The notes: generated from the letters alone by a model not told the origin. 64,000 nucleotides of DNA from Mixophyes australis (GCA_036250195.1 JAVHZZ010000003.1:328500194-328564193); one strand, 5' to 3'; positions 35,007-47,655 are shown, counted from the first letter of the stretch. A program made the numbers and translations.

Positions 35007-36711
35007 TGTACGTTGAGCGAGGATTTATGCACCCCACTGGCTGCTGAATGGTTGTGGAGGTGTACAGATGGCTGCTGGGAAGGTACATTGGACTCAAGGT
35101 GCTGTCATAAGACAAGTTCAAGCCTCCTGATTGGCTCTTGAGATTTATCTAATAGGGGTTTGTCCATAGCCTTATTACCCGTTATAGGTTCAAGTGCTGT
35201 ATCTTGAGTACTGATTGTTTGCTGTACTTAATATACTGACTTAGCCTGGAACTTTGACCTTGATTGAACTCATGCACACCTGACCATTTATTTTGTTCCT
35301 GACCATTGAGCCTTACTACCTGCCGATAAATGATCTGCTGATTTTGTACTTGCATTTACATACCTCCACTTCCATTTGTCTACACTCTAACCATAGGCAG
35401 TAAACACCTAATACCCATTGTCGAAGTGGAAATTTAAAAGTGGTTGTATGGAAATATTGAAGTGGCGGTATGAAAAATGTTATTGGAATGTAAGTGAATG
35501 GATATTTTATAGCTGTACAATAAAGGCAATAAGAGAAGTGACGTTATGGCATACCATCGTATACACCCCCACTTCAACCACTGCCTAAAACTCAGTAAAC
35601 ATTCATGGGGTCAACAAAGTACAGTCGAGTATATTCTAAGGGAAATAGCACTGCTATAGTTGAAGCCCATACGTATTTTTGTTTTTGGTGTCTACAGGTA
35701 GGGTTCGCAGTGGCTGGCATTACAATTCAACACTGCATTCTCCCTGAATGTCTCAGAACATACATGTAAAAAATCCTTGCAATTGGTGATGTACCATCTG
35801 AGATGCATTCTGTTCCCTTTAACACTATTCACATCAAACACAACTGATGTGAAGGGGCAACTCAAAGTCTTCTTAAACTAAGGTTTTACAAATAAGCCTT
35901 TTTGTCATTAGGAAATAAATGATCATTCCCATGTTACTCAAGTTCTTGTTTCTTATTTCATCTGAAGTTTACAACAGTAAATAATGGTCCAAAATTAAAA
36001 TTAAGACCAAAGTTTATGACTCTGAAGTTCCAATTTTACAAGAGTCAGCTGACTTATACTTATTTTGATCTTTTAAAGACGTTTCTATACAACTGTATGT
36101 TACCCAAGCATTAACAGGGCCTGCACATTTGCATTGCATTATTTCAGAAATGGAATGTAGAACAAAGAAATCACATTTATACTTTCCCTTTTTAAAGTTC
36201 ATGGTTCAGATAAGAGTTTAGATCTTAATCAAATGTGTAGTTCACAGAACAACTACACCTTTTTCCAATAATGAGATGGCAGCTCTTCTTATAATGCTTG
36301 GGTAAATTTTAAGAATGATTTTACTGAAATATAACATTACTTTGATATCATGACATATGCCTTAAAAGCCTTCCAGTGTAGACATTTGTTTATTTGTGAA
36401 AGAATAAAATATGATTTTGCTTTTAATTTAACTTCAAGATATGTTAGCAGTAACATATTTCTTAAAAAGGAAGTCTGAAGTATGTTCATTTCAGAGTGGC
36501 TGAGTCTGAGAATGTAACATTTTTATTATTAAAGATAAGTAAAGCAGTTTGGCACATTAGGTTGTAGAATTTCGGTCATTTCTGGTGTCACAAATAATTT
36601 TGCTAAGTGAAGTTTGTTCATACAATATTACTTTGTAAGTGAAATTAAAATTGTAATATAAAATGTTGCTTTCTGAAAACATATTCTTTAACCACTTTCA
36701 AAGTCATCTGG
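35007..36711. other. unassigned; LTR-like first part
   Basis: 35007-35410 has an LTR-like texture (GATTGGCTCTTGAG, then CTGACTTAGCCTGGAAC, TTGTTCCTGACCATTGAGCC) but no borders could be set. 35410-36711 is AT-rich with nothing recognised. Confidence 0.4.
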
Positions 36712-37490
36712 GGGGTATTCAGTTGTCAGCTTTTTTTTTTTTCCCCAACAGCGTTAGAAAAAAAATATCTCCTGCGGGTTTTTGACGGCAATAGCAACCG
36801 TTTTGAGTTAGCATAGTGGGAAAACTCGTGCAATTCAATTGAAAAAGAGGGAACGCTGTCCCCGCACATTGAACATTGCAAGTTTTTAGGGGAGTGAAGG
36901 GGAGTTTTAATGCGGTCATGTATAACACAAAAAAAGGTTTTGCATACATTTCCAAACATTAGATTGCATTACACATTGATAATATCTACATTATAGTACT
37001 TTCTTTACCATATTTTTTAATTTAACTGGTTTTTTTTACCATAGAATCATCTATACCATGTCAAAACACATTAATACATTCATATTTAATTATTTTTTCA
37101 CAAGAAAATCAACTTACACAAGTTAGGCATTAGTGATAAACATAAGTTTAACTTTTTTCCACATTATTACATGATTTCAAATACTTTTCAGAGGTTTGTT
37201 ATTTTTAACACACCCCAAAGAGGTGCGAGATAAAAACAGCATATTTTCCTGTTTAACGAGCCTTTAAAAAACAATTGAATAGCTTTTAACGCGGCTGCCT
37301 CTCGCACACCCTATACTTTCAATAGACCTGGAGCGCGAGAGGACCGTTTCATGAAAAAAAAACTGAGCGTTAAAAATGGAATTGAATCGCGGGTAAAGTT
37401 AACCTGCTCGAAAATGATAAAAAACAGTGTTAAAATGACTTAACGCAGTCAAAAAAAACCCCCACTTGCTGACAATTGAATACTCCCCGT
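36712..37490. mobile_element. MITE with GGGGTATTCAGTTGTCAGC ends, ~780 bp
   Basis: The left end, GGGGGGTATTCAGTTGTCAGC-type, faces GCTGACAATTGAATACTCCCC on the right. Internal inverted words (AACCG/CGGTT; AACGCGGCTG near 37290; TTAAAACTCCC) suggest a degenerate fold-back. No coding capacity; the superfamily is not determined. Confidence 0.7.
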
Positions 37491-38303
37491 AGAGTTGGAT
37501 GTATGTCTGTTTTTTTGTTTTGCATAGTGATACCTGCATGCGTACCAAAAAGATGAAGCTATTCGTTTGCATCCAGGATTTGGCTCATCCTTCACTCACG
37601 AACCCTGGAGAAGAAATGGGGGAGAGAAAAGGTGGGCAAGCATAGCTGTGTAAGGGAATGTTCATGTATTTGCCACTCAAGCAGTTCTGGACGCAGACCC
37701 TCTCTTTCTGCAGGTGATGGAAAACTGGTGCCCCGATGCACAATGATGATGATCAACCAGCACTATCTAGCCACTTCTTATAGTCTGAATGTCTTGACCC
37801 CTCCAGCTGACAGTACTTAAATTATTAATGCTGCAGCTATATAAAAAGAAGTTGTGTCCGTCTATTCGCATGACTTAAATTACATTTCCATTTGGACTAC
37901 TGGAGGAAAGTAGATTTCTATTTTATTTTTAATGGGAAATATGTTATGTTATTGTTTTTCATTTATTTAGTTAAAGTAATTTAATTTAAATGTAATAAAA
38001 TGTAATTTGTATTTGTGTTTGGATTTAATTAAATATTTATAGATAATGCTACTTTCACATTAATAACAGTCAAAACACTATTCTTTCTTGTCTATATGAC
38101 ACTTTGTTACATTGTTATATTGTGTATAAATAGGGTCATAAATAGGGACATTAGCATTTATTACTACCATCATCAAGCCACATCTTCTCACAGTCTCTAT
38201 GCTACCATAGAGTGTAAGTATACACATTTGTATACACATTTGTATGCCCGATGTACATCAAGTGCAAATGCTACTGTTTTACAGCTGGACGCTTCCTGAG
38301 AGG
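37491..38303. other. unassigned AT-rich DNA
   Basis: Nothing recognised. Confidence 0.5.
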
Positions 38304-38311
38304 CGTGCGAC

Positions 38312-38462
38312 CAGTGACTGAACTACCATTGGTGCGGCAGGTGCACTGCACCTGGGCCCATGGAGATAATGGAGCCCACTGGCATATGCAGAGGGCAGGG
38401 GCCCCGGTTCCCTCCTCTCTGCCTCCCTGCGCCGGGCCCACAGCGCGCTAGTTCCGCCTTTG
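38312..38462. mobile_element. hAT MITE, CAGTGACTGAACTA family, 151 bp
   Basis: The ends CAGTGACTGAACTACC and CTAGTTCCGCCTTTG are diverged inverted repeats. The flanks CGTGCGAC and CATGCAAC differ only where both left CpGs read CA on the right, as expected from CpG decay of an 8-bp duplication. Confidence 0.75.
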
Positions 38463-38470
38463 CATGCAAC

Positions 38471-39585
38471 TGAACATATACATGAAACTGCATTTTTTAT
38501 TGTGTGAGTGTTTACCAGTGTATATCGGAGTGCAAAGCTTTACGAATCTACATGTCCACCGTTATCTCTGGATGGCTTTCCTCCCTTCATGATAAAGTTA
38601 GTTTTCCTCGTTTGTGACCATTTCACAGAGAATACCATTTTTAATTCTTAGATAATTGTTTGGTCACATCTGACCTCAATCCAGACAATCTAGGCAACAC
38701 TAAACACTATAATTACACCAACATAGAGGCTGCAAAACTATTTTCCCGCATCACCACACAGGAACAAGCCCAAAACCATACACTCTGCTCCCCGAACCCG
38801 ATCCAAAACCTGTGGCTGCTTCTGATTTTCTAAACTTGCTGCTAGAATTCCAGCTGCCCATGTCTGAATACCTCTCCAGGAAATAGGCATTACTTACACA
38901 TTCTTCAAGAAGCCTGCAGGGTTTACTGAAGCTTGAAGACCTACACTTATCCTGAGCAGTCTGTATTGCATTCATCTGGATCTTGCTTCAAGGAGACCAG
39001 CAAATGTGGACCTTTGTTGTTCAAACCATGACCGGGGAATTTAAAGTGGCTCTGGAAAATATTGCAAAAACTGTCTTCAAGTTGTAGGTGGGACCAAATC
39101 AGATTATCAGTAGGCGGAGAAAAGTGACAGTAGGTGGGGCATTACATGTGCGCAGTATAGCCCGTCACTTACAAAGTAATATTGTATGAACAACCTTAAT
39201 TCATTTTAATTAACAACCCTCCAATTTCTTTCCCTTCAAACACACTGACAATACTATGCGCACAATTGTTAAGTACACATGGTTTTACACTTCAAAGCAA
39301 AGCAGTATGAATTAAGATGAATCTCCTAACTGTCCATGCAGTCATAATAAAGTTTTCACTGGGCATGACAATTCCCCAAAATCAAGACTGTCCCACCAGA
39401 ATCAGAACAGTTGGTAGTTAGCCTCTCGCCTATCTGTTCTTGCAGCTTTCACTGCCTACTGCTGTTATTTTAAGCACAGTTGCTACTTGACTGGATCATG
39501 GAATGTTAAGGGACTGTTTGGAAAAGGGATAAGTACTATTCACTTTCTGGAAAGCTGAGCATTCTACACTTCCCTGCCCCAACCA
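38471..39585. other. unassigned DNA
   Basis: Nothing recognised; a minus-strand open frame at 38751-38975 has a Gly-Ser-Gly repeat but no known domain. Confidence 0.45.
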
Positions 39586-39790
39586 GCTCCGACAATAAAT
39601 TAATATCATTCACATTAATTAAATAGGTCTATTTAACCCCAGCCATCTAAAACATTAAATGAACAGCATTCACATTTAATAAATAGGCCTATTTCCCTAA
39701 ACATCCCTGAGCTTAGTTTGATAGTATTCACATTTAATAAACGGGCAAATTTCCCCTAAACCAACCTCAACATTAAATTAGACCTGTATT
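39586..39790. repeat. ~60-bp tandem repeat, ~3 copies
   Basis: ATTCACATTTAATAAATAGG starts near 39609, 39669 and 39727 in variants, each followed by CTATTT-CCC and CATTAAAT blocks. Confidence 0.8.
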
Positions 39791-40384
39791 ATGGTACAAT
39801 GCATCAGGAACTGCTCATTCCTTTTTTCTTCTTAAATAATACATAATAATTTAACAGCAAGTAAGCTACTAAGGAGGTAATTTAGAATTGGATGCATCTG
39901 TGTCCAAAACATGTATGTAAAATGCCTGCTGCAAAAATATGTGCGAGCAACTCAAAATATTATAATAAATGTGACCACATGAAGATTAAAGCGCTTCAAG
40001 ATAGTAAGATACTCTTTAAGCATATCATTATGTGGCTGCGTATTAGAGACACCAGTGATCAACAGTAACTTGATGAAGATGATGATGTTTGTAAAAGGTC
40101 CTTCAGTTACGCCTTAATTGCGCACGCTATCTTCTTAGTCTGTTCTCAGATACACTTGTTATAAACTCACACTTTTATGCACTTTTCCTTAAATAATGTT
40201 GCCTTATTTAGTCTTTTAACCACACTAAATAACACTTAAGCCTTACAGAAATATTTATCCAATAACGACTGTATCTCAGCACTAATTCACAATATATATT
40301 CATTATAAATAACCAATATTCACAACATATGCATTGCATATCAAATCCTTATATTCTGGATCCAATTCTTTGTCTGTAATTTAA
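39791..40384. other. unassigned AT-rich DNA
   Basis: Nothing recognised. Confidence 0.5.
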
Positions 40385-40640
40385 GGAACATTCCTGTAGT
40401 ATAGACTCCTTTTCTGTAGTGTAGTGTATATTTTCTGTAGTATAGTGTACATTTTCTGTAGTATAGTGTATTCCTATCCTATTCTGTAGTGTAGTGTATA
40501 TTTTCTCTTGCGTAGTGTATTGCTATCCATTTCTGTAGTGTATATTTTCTGTAGTATAGTGTATTCCTATCCTTTTCTGTAGTGTAGTGTATATTTTCTG
40601 TAGTGTAGCTTATATTTTCTGTAGTGTAGTGTATGCTCGT
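40385..40640. repeat. TTTTCTGTAGTGTAGTGTAT minisatellite
   Basis: About 11 copies of a ~20-bp unit, some joined to a TCCTATCC spacer. The minus strand reads through as Tyr-Thr-Thr-Glu-Asn repeats, which is not evidence of a gene. Confidence 0.9.
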
Positions 40641-40914
40641 TGTCACTGGTGTTCTTCCCATCTCCTCTGCTACATAAACACCTAGAGTGGCAGTAAGAGT
40701 ACAATATGCTCATTGGAGGAGTGTCTCTCTTTAAATGCAGTTAGTTGCATATATGGTATAAGATGTAATTTAGAGTAGGGCTCTAGGATTTTCCTTTCCT
40801 TACATTATGGATCTCAACAATTAGTAAAAACCTATTTTTTATAATAATATTATTTGGAAGGGGTATGATTTCTTAATCAACCATTCTCAATGAGCACAGA
40901 AGTGCTGCATTGAG
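40641..40914. other. unassigned DNA
   Basis: Nothing recognised between the minisatellite and the retrovirus-like relic. Confidence 0.5.
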
Positions 40915-41768
40915 TTAAGGAGACTTGCATGCTTTTCACTTGGTCAACGCGGACCCAGAGAACTTTGCGCCTTCTCTTTAGAGCCTTTCTTTGCGGTCAT
41001 TGGCCTTTGTACTTTTAGCACTGTATCACCCAGGATTTCAAGGACCTGATATGGTCACTACCAGTTTGCATCCGAAAGACCTGCCTTTCGGAAGGTCTTG
41101 ACCATTACCAGACTATCCACTGGAGGCATGGGATTCTCTCCCTGTAGATAAGGTTTGTTCAGCCGTATGGCTGCATATGACAGCAGTTCTTTCAGGTTAT
41201 TTTGCACCTATTATAAGAACAAATCTCTGGCAATCACCTATTTGATGGGATTTGACAACTGCGGTTCATTGGGGAAGCAAAGTGCCATTTTGCGACCAGT
41301 CATGAGCTCAAATTCTGTGATCCCTGTTGTAGTTGCCTCAGTTACCCGAATAACCATGAGTTTTGCAGGCAGAGCTGTCACCCAGGAGGAGCCCTTCTCT
41401 AACAGTTTCTTGGTCAAACGAGATTTAATTGTTTGATTCATTCGTTTTCATTCATTGTCCTGCTGACTGGGGATGATAAGGTACATGAAATCGCTGTTTT
41501 ATGTCCAGTAGTTCACAAAGTGCTTTCCTGACCTTGCCAGTAAAGTGTGTTCCCCGATCAGATTCAATGATCCCCAAAGTGACAGAATCTGTTCCCATAG
41601 GACCCTTGTTGTGGTAGTAGCAGAGTGATTTACAGTTGGAATGGCCTCAACCCACTTTGAAAATACATCCACAACTACCAAGGCATACCGACAATTGCGA
41701 CTGCCAGCTGGCAGTGGTCCTATAAAATCTATCTGTAGGGCAGCCCATGGTCCTTCTGCAGGGTACAC
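40915..41768 (-). pseudogene. retroviral integrase remnant
   Basis: This is the enzyme that inserts retroviral DNA into the host. The core starts with a block around DFIGPLPAG, with the first catalytic aspartate, and KWVEAIPT. After a one-base frame change near 41585 a second block has the second aspartate in SDRGTHF, followed by the HPQSAGQ region, which is broken by stops, and MNQTIKSRL. The open part at 41238-41441 continues with the TGITEFELMTGR block typical of this region. A decayed GPYQVLEI-like C-terminal segment follows down to about 40920. The N-terminal zinc-binding part is lost or hidden near the MITE insertion. It is not functional. Confidence 0.8.
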
Positions 41769-42088
41769 GCTGTAGTACCGACTTGAGAGCTAGAGCCCTT
41801 TAGTTCACTTGTGCATACACAAGACAATGTTGTATGACAAGCTCCACTGTCTTTGACATTCTTGATCAGTGTAATTTGTCCTTTAAAAGGGACATGAGTT
41901 TATCTGACCTGATGGTTAAGTTTTTTTAGCTCTACCTGAAGATGTGCAGGAACAACTGGCAGGATTTCTGAAACATCATTGTTTGTGTGGCACAGAATGC
42001 CCTGTTTAATTGACTAGAGACCTTGTGTTGTGGTAATGTGGGGTATAAGAAGAGGATACTTTGCTTTTTCTTCTTCAAGTGACACTGG

Positions 42089-42262
42089 GGTAATATTTAC
42101 TAAACTGCGGGTTTGTAAAAGTGGAGATGTTGCCTATAGCAAACAATCGGATTCTAGCTATAATTTATTTAGTACATTCTACAAAATGACAGCTAGAATC
42201 TGATTGGTTGCTATAGGCAACATATCCACTTTTTCAAATCCGCAGTTTAGTAAATATACCCC
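42089..42262. mobile_element. fold-back MITE, family A
   Basis: GGGGTAATATTTACTAAACTG faces CAGTTTAGTAAATATACCCC; the arms include GTTGCCTATAGCAA and TTCTAGCT. It was inserted into the retroviral pol relic between RNase H and integrase, so it is younger than that relic. Confidence 0.9.
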
Positions 42263-42307
42263 TGAGCCATCTTCCAGAGACTTGTTTCGTATCATCACTT
42301 TAAAAGA

Positions 42308-43221
42308 CTATACTTCTTTGTAATCTGGGTCTTGGAAAATCCCAGATACCGCAGTCAATTTAGCTGCTTCATCTTCAGAGTTATTACCCATGGCAAGGAG
42401 ATCATTCCCTTTCTGGTGGAATGGAACTTTAATGATTGCAACCTCTTCAGGATGCATCATTCCCCATTTCCATAACTCTTTGAGCCCTGAAATGTGCTCC
42501 AGGGATTTATTCTGGCTGTCTACGAAGCCACGCCTGTGCCAGGTATCCAAGTGTAATGTTAGGGAGCGAACTACATATGAGCTGTCGCTATATATAGTAC
42601 GTGCTCCTGAAGGAAGTAGTAAGGCTTCCTTTTACTGTCTCCAATTCTGAGCTTTGTGCCGACATGTGACCAGGTAGTTTAAGAAGACTTTGGAGCCCTG
42701 CAGTCTTATCCATGACTGCATAACCTGTCACATATTTCCCATCCGTGTGAGACCGAGACCCATCAACAAAAATGACACGGTCATCTGGATGTACTGTTTG
42801 TCTAAACAAAGACATTGTTTCTTCATGTGTTATTTGTCCACAGCAGTGTTTCATCCCTGCTGTGTTTAGCAGTTGAGACAATACATATTTGGGCTTGTCA
42901 CTTACTTTGAGATTACACCCACTCAATTCCATTATCCATCTCCCAAACTATACCAAGCAGCATGTCCCGGAGTAGAAGGGTTAATGGAGAGTGTGGGGTT
43001 TGCACAGTGAGGGGTCTAAAACCCACAATATGTTCTTTCACTTTGACAGCATAATGTATTGCAGCCAGTTGTTTTGCGCATTCATCAAAACCTCTTTCCA
43101 CAGCAGAAAGAAGTCTAGAGATATAACCCAGTGGTCTAGTCACAGAAGACTGTTGATATGGACTCTGGGCCGGCGTGAGCAGAAAGTACAACATGCCTCT
43201 TCCAGTGCTTCTGCCCATCAT
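42308..43221 (-). pseudogene. retroviral RT connection and RNase H remnant
   Basis: The connection part (43221-42913) has a RPLGYISRLL block and a VKEHIVGFRPLTV block as in gamma-like pol. The RNase H part (42932-42308, in two frames) keeps IFVDGSRS, with the first catalytic aspartate, a QSSELETVKG-type helix with the glutamate, and a later HISGLKELW/KVPFHQKGND block resembling the RNase H C-terminus. A frameshift lies near 42590. The family role is to remove the RNA strand during reverse transcription. It is not functional here. Confidence 0.75.
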
Positions 43222-44119
43222 TGAATGGAGTTTCCTCTTCCCAATTCATACAGAGGTTTCGTTTTTGTTGCAAAATCCTCTATGAACTCCCTCATGAAGT
43301 TTGTAACCCCAAGGAATTTGCACAAGTCTTGTAGGCTTTTTGGCCTAGATAACTTGACCATTGCTTCCACTCAGGCAGCCATTATACCTTTTGTCTCATG
43401 AGCAATGGTGACTCCCAGAAATATGACCTCTGACCTAGCCAGGTTTGTTTTGTGAGGACTCAGTTTGAGCCCTGCATGTACAATAAAGCCTAACAATTCC
43501 TGTAGGAGTGTCAAGTGTTCCTCCTTTGTCTCTGTATGGAGTAGTAGATCAACCACATATTGCAGCAGGCATTCTCGGTGTGCAAACACACTCAGCACTT
43601 CTGCTAATGCCTGATGGACAAATGTACAAGCAACACAAGCTCTTTAGCCTCACTTAAGCAAATTGCTGTGTCAATGTATGAAAACTTTTCCACAAACATG
43701 CGTATCATGCTTTGTGGACTTCTGTGACTTGATCTTTGGTTACTTTTCTATACATGGCTTCAAAGTTACCACATAGAGACAATGGCTCATCCTGAATGGT
43801 TGGTTTAAAGTTAGATAGAATCTCTGGGGTAACTTCTCAATGACCGGCTGCCAATTTCACGATGACAGAAAGTCTCTCTTCCTAATCGTGATATTGACCA
43901 TTTTTGGGAGCAGTTTTTCCAGTTTCTGCATACCTCTGATTGAGGTGAGTGGGTAACCATAATTTAAACAAGTCCATGTGATGTTCTGAGGCGACACTAA
44001 ATTTGTCACAATGTTCCTCAAAAATATCGCAAGAGGTAAAAGGATCTATATTGGGATCATATTTTGGAATTTCCTTTATAGATTTTCAACAGAAATTGAG
44101 TCTTCTCTATACTATAATT
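43222..44119 (-). pseudogene. reverse transcriptase remnant
   Basis: The best-kept part is 43598-43371, with the catalytic-loop block reading QYVVDLLL where YVDD is expected, then LLGFIVHAGLKLSPHKTNLARSE in shorter recognisable pieces (GLKLSP, FLGVTI). The second position of the loop is valine (GTT at 43551-43553, minus strand) in place of aspartate, one base from the functional codon. Upstream of 43600 the reading is broken and only fragments are recognisable. Confidence 0.75.
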
Positions 44120-44602
44120 TCAATGGGGAACATGCAATCCTGTGCCATTATTGTGACTTGTCTGTTGTGTAGGAGCAGTATGTAGAGTTTCCCAACTGCT
44201 GCCTAGGCCAAAAACTTGATCATCCAAAAATTGTGCACGACCATTAGATCCATTCCCCATGGGTGTTGAACAATAAGTTAATGTGCGTGCTACAGGGTAT
44301 CCAGGGTCAACCACTGAGGCTATTGGATATCTCTGATCTACCACATGAGTAAGTATGGGCCTATTATGTCCCATAATCCTTGTTTCATTGCTTCTTTTAT
44401 CTGTTATAGATACCTGCTTTCTAGACATGGATTCATTATGTGTTGTGGAGAAGGATGATAACTTATTGATAATTATTTGCATATTGGTTATCATCTGTGC
44501 TCTATTGATTAAATCACTTTGTAATTCAGCAATTAGAACTTCGCTAGATGCTACCTTATCCCTGAATACATTTATCTCTGTACACAGTTCTGTTAATTCC
44601 AT
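44120..44602 (-). pseudogene. gag-like open frame, uncertain
   Basis: This is an open frame of 160 codons starting MELTELCTEINVFRDKV. The first ~75 residues look helical or coiled-coil (regular L/I spacing); the rest is Pro/Thr/Ser-rich with repeated YPIASVVDPGYPVA-like words. Its position upstream of pol on the same strand suggests part of gag, but no matrix, capsid or zinc-knuckle motif is visible. It could also be another part of the element. Confidence 0.4.
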
Positions 44603-44763
44603 ATCAACATCTGTGTAATATTTTTATCTCTCTAATAATTGAGAATTGAGCATACAAATCTGCCTTCCCCTATCTATATTGGCTAGAAAGCTTTATCTGA
44701 ATCAATATGCAACAAGGAAATTTGCTTTACCCATGGGCTCTTGCAACACTATATGCACTAGTT

Positions 44764-45163
44764 CGGGGGTCGGCATCCCGCGTCTCCGGAGCCGCAGGCG
44801 GCTCTTTCAGCCATCTGCTGCGGCTCCGGAGTCCGGGTGTTAATGGCAAAGGGGGTGACAGAGAGGCGCTCTGTCACCCCCTTTGCTAAACTAATTGCAA
44901 TTAAAAAAATATAAAAATTGAATGAGAGCGCTCCTCCCCCGCCGCAGCTCCCTGCTGACTGAATGACGCTGACGTAACCCTAAGGTCGCGTCAGGATCAT
45001 TCAGTTGACGGAGAGCGCGCCGAGGAGGAGCAGAGAAGATCCAGGACCGGGACCCCACCTGAGTGAAGGTAAGTAAATAAGGGTTTTGTGGCTTCCAAAT
45101 TATTTTTTTTTCAGGAAAACAAGTCAAAATGGCTCTTTGAATTTTTAAGGTTGCCTACCCCTG
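44764..45163. mobile_element. hAT MITE, CAGGGGTCGGCA family, 400 bp
   Basis: The ends CGGGGGTCGGCATCCCG and GGTTGCCTACCCCTG, with a perfect 8-bp duplication CACTAGTT (44756-44763, 45164-45171) whose central TA fits the Buster-type rule. The interior is GC-rich, with a hairpin of GGGGGTGACAGAG/CTCTGTCACCCCC near 44855-44882. Confidence 0.95.
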
Positions 45164-45171
45164 CACTAGTT

Positions 45172-46620
45172 CATTAAACAGCAGTCTCTGGCAATAGAAT
45201 TTTATCTTCTCCAGAGCTGTTGATACGTTGTTAAAGAACCCATAGATAGCAAGTGCAACAATATGTGTGTAACTGAAAACTGCATTTGAGCTTGTTTATT
45301 ATAGTGAAAGCAGAGAATCTCTCAGTACCAGCCCTCAACTGTAAAAAGTATGAGTGACCCATAGGAAATCTGTTCTTCTGTTCCCTTTCTCAGACCTCCC
45401 TTGAACATCTTAAATACAATATTTTATTCATCCCTCTCATAGTCTGCACAGAATAGAATATTGGAATGTTATTCTTTGGCATTATATATAGATTTGGGAA
45501 GGGGGAAGGTTCATTCCTTTTAAGGTTACAAGATAATCCAAAAATATATGTTGCATGCCTAATTCCATGCAAAAACTGAAATTTTCATTTTTGGATAGAT
45601 TTTAATAAGTTAAACACTGAAATAAAATATTAAATACCTGGGATCAGTCTAGCCACCCAATCTGGGGGGGTCCTTTAATATGGGGGTAAAAATGAAACTG
45701 GCAGGCCCCCCTCCGCCTCGTCCCCTGACTCCCTGGGCCCAGTAGACACAGAGTTGTAGCATGGAGCCATGGAGACTGGAGTAAATATATGCAACGGCAC
45801 CCTCCCATCAGTACTAGAGTGCACCAGGGGAGGGGGAGTGGCCAGGATGTGAGCTATATTTGAATTGAAAAAAACAACAACAATATTTGTTCATTGGAAA
45901 ACATCAGCAATAAGAAAATTAAGTTTTCATTTATGTGAAGATTAGTGGTTTGTCTCTATTCTGTGTGCCTCAAGCTGATTTTTACTGTCTTGAAAGTCTG
46001 TGAAGAAAGGATAAGATTGGAGAGGATGAGGAGGAGTGAGGGTGGCAGGGAGGTGGCGAGTAAGGTAGAAACACGGCAGGTGGATGGATAGGACATTGGG
46101 GAAGGTGGGAAACAGTGAGGGCAAGTTATAGGAGAAAAAAAAGAACAAAAGAGAAAGAGTGCAAGAGAGGTTAGTAAACACAATTAAGAGTCTGTTAGTG
46201 CACTGTTCTCTCCTACCTATTATTGCCGCTTTCACAAACTACTGCTGGTTTCTTAACCTGAATCCTGGAATTTGGAAAGCTGAACAATAAGTGAACACAG
46301 TACATAACACTGATCATGCAATATATAATAAATACACCCAATCTTCAAAAGAGCTGCACATTACTTCCCTATTTTGAGAATAAAAAATAGCCCGAACATG
46401 ACTCATACTCATCTGAATGACTCATACTCGTCACTCATCTGAAAATGCCCCTAATTTGTGTCAAAATCCTATCACATACCACCCAGACCCTACACACCTC
46501 CAAAATATTCCCACATGCCCTAAGACTCCTACATGTACTATAAAACTCTTCCACATATGGTTTAGCAAAGTCTTTGGCACTCCAGATTGTTCTAATCTAC
46601 ATTTCACATGATAACACAGG
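45172..46620. other. unassigned DNA
   Basis: No gene recognised. 45660-45850 is GC-richer with G runs (repeat-like). Minus-strand frames at 45942-46235 read low-complexity Ser/Pro/Leu. Confidence 0.5.
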
Positions 46621-47655
46621 AAAGCTGCGAGACGCAAACAACCCCCTCCCTGTATCTCTTCACCACACATTCCCCTCCCTGTGCCTCTTCACCACACAAC
46701 CCCTCCATGTACCACGTCACTACACACACCTCTCCCTGTGCCTCTTCACCACGCAACCCCTCCATGTACCACGTCACTACACACACCTCTCCCTGTGCCT
46801 CTTCACCACGCAACCCCCTCCATGTATCCCTTTATTACATACGCCCTCCCTCGGGCTCTTCACACCCATCCCCCTTCCTGTGCCTCTTCACCACACATCC
46901 CCCTCCATGTATCCCTTTATTACATACGCTCCTCTATGTGCCTCTCCACCACACATTCCCCTCCATGTGCCTCTTTACCACACACACCCTCCCTGGGGCT
47001 CTTCACACCCATCCCCCTTCCTGTGCTTGTTTACACTACTTCCCCACCTGTGCTTCTTCACCACACATTCCCCTCCCTGTGCCTCTTCACCACACATCCC
47101 CCTCCATGTATCCCTTTATTACATACGCTCCTCTATGTGCCTCTCCACCACACATTCCCCTCCATGTGCCTCTTTACCACACACACCCTCCCTGGGGCTC
47201 TTCACACCCATCCCCCTTCCTGTGCTTGTTTACACTACTTCCCCACCTGTGCTTCTTCACCACACATTCCCCTCCCTGTGCCTCTTCACCACACATCCCC
47301 CTCCATGTATCCCTTTATTACATACGCTCCTCTATGTGCCTCTCCACCACACATTCCCCTCCATGTGCCTGTTTACACTACTTCCCCACCTGTGCCTTTT
47401 CACCATATATCCCCCTTCTGTGCCTTTTTATCACACATTCCCCTTCTGTGCCTCTTTACCACACGCCCTCCCTGGGACTCTTCACACCCATCCCATCCTG
47501 TGCTTCTTCACTACATATCTCTCTACCCACCACACATACTTCTACCACTCTTTCTTCACCGCACATCCCCCTTCCGGGCTACTCCACCACATGTCCCACT
47601 TCCTGTCCCTGTTTACCACACATCCCCCTCCCTCTTCACCATGCAACCTCCCAAT
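46621..47655. repeat. pyrimidine-rich array with nested periods
   Basis: The basic unit is about 28 bp, CCCTCCCTGTGCCTCTTCACC plus ACACATC. Units group into a 57-bp dimer (starts 46698, 46755, 46812) and a 199-bp heptamer (CCTCCATGTATCCC at 46902, 47101, 47300). All three forward frames are open across it (46574-47704, 46608-47738, 46681-47730), giving His/Pro/Leu/Phe/Thr low-complexity peptides. There is no start context, domain or codon bias to suggest a protein; the lack of stops follows from the composition. Confidence 0.95.

Larger units (their letters stand above)
40915..44602 (-). mobile_element. endogenous-retrovirus-like relic, gag-like to integrase
   Basis: Read on the minus strand, the order is gag-like ORF, reverse transcriptase, connection and RNase H, then integrase, with many frameshifts and stops. 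No envelope gene, LTR or primer site is recognised on either side. The pol motifs look most like the gamma/epsilon class of retroviruses (inference). A fold-back MITE (42089-42262) interrupts it between RNase H and integrase, and a hAT MITE (44764-45163) lies just upstream. Confidence 0.75.

Noticed and set aside
40479..40661. Minus-strand Tyr-Thr-Thr-Glu repeat protein
   Set aside because: Minisatellite with a ~20-bp unit; open only because of its composition.
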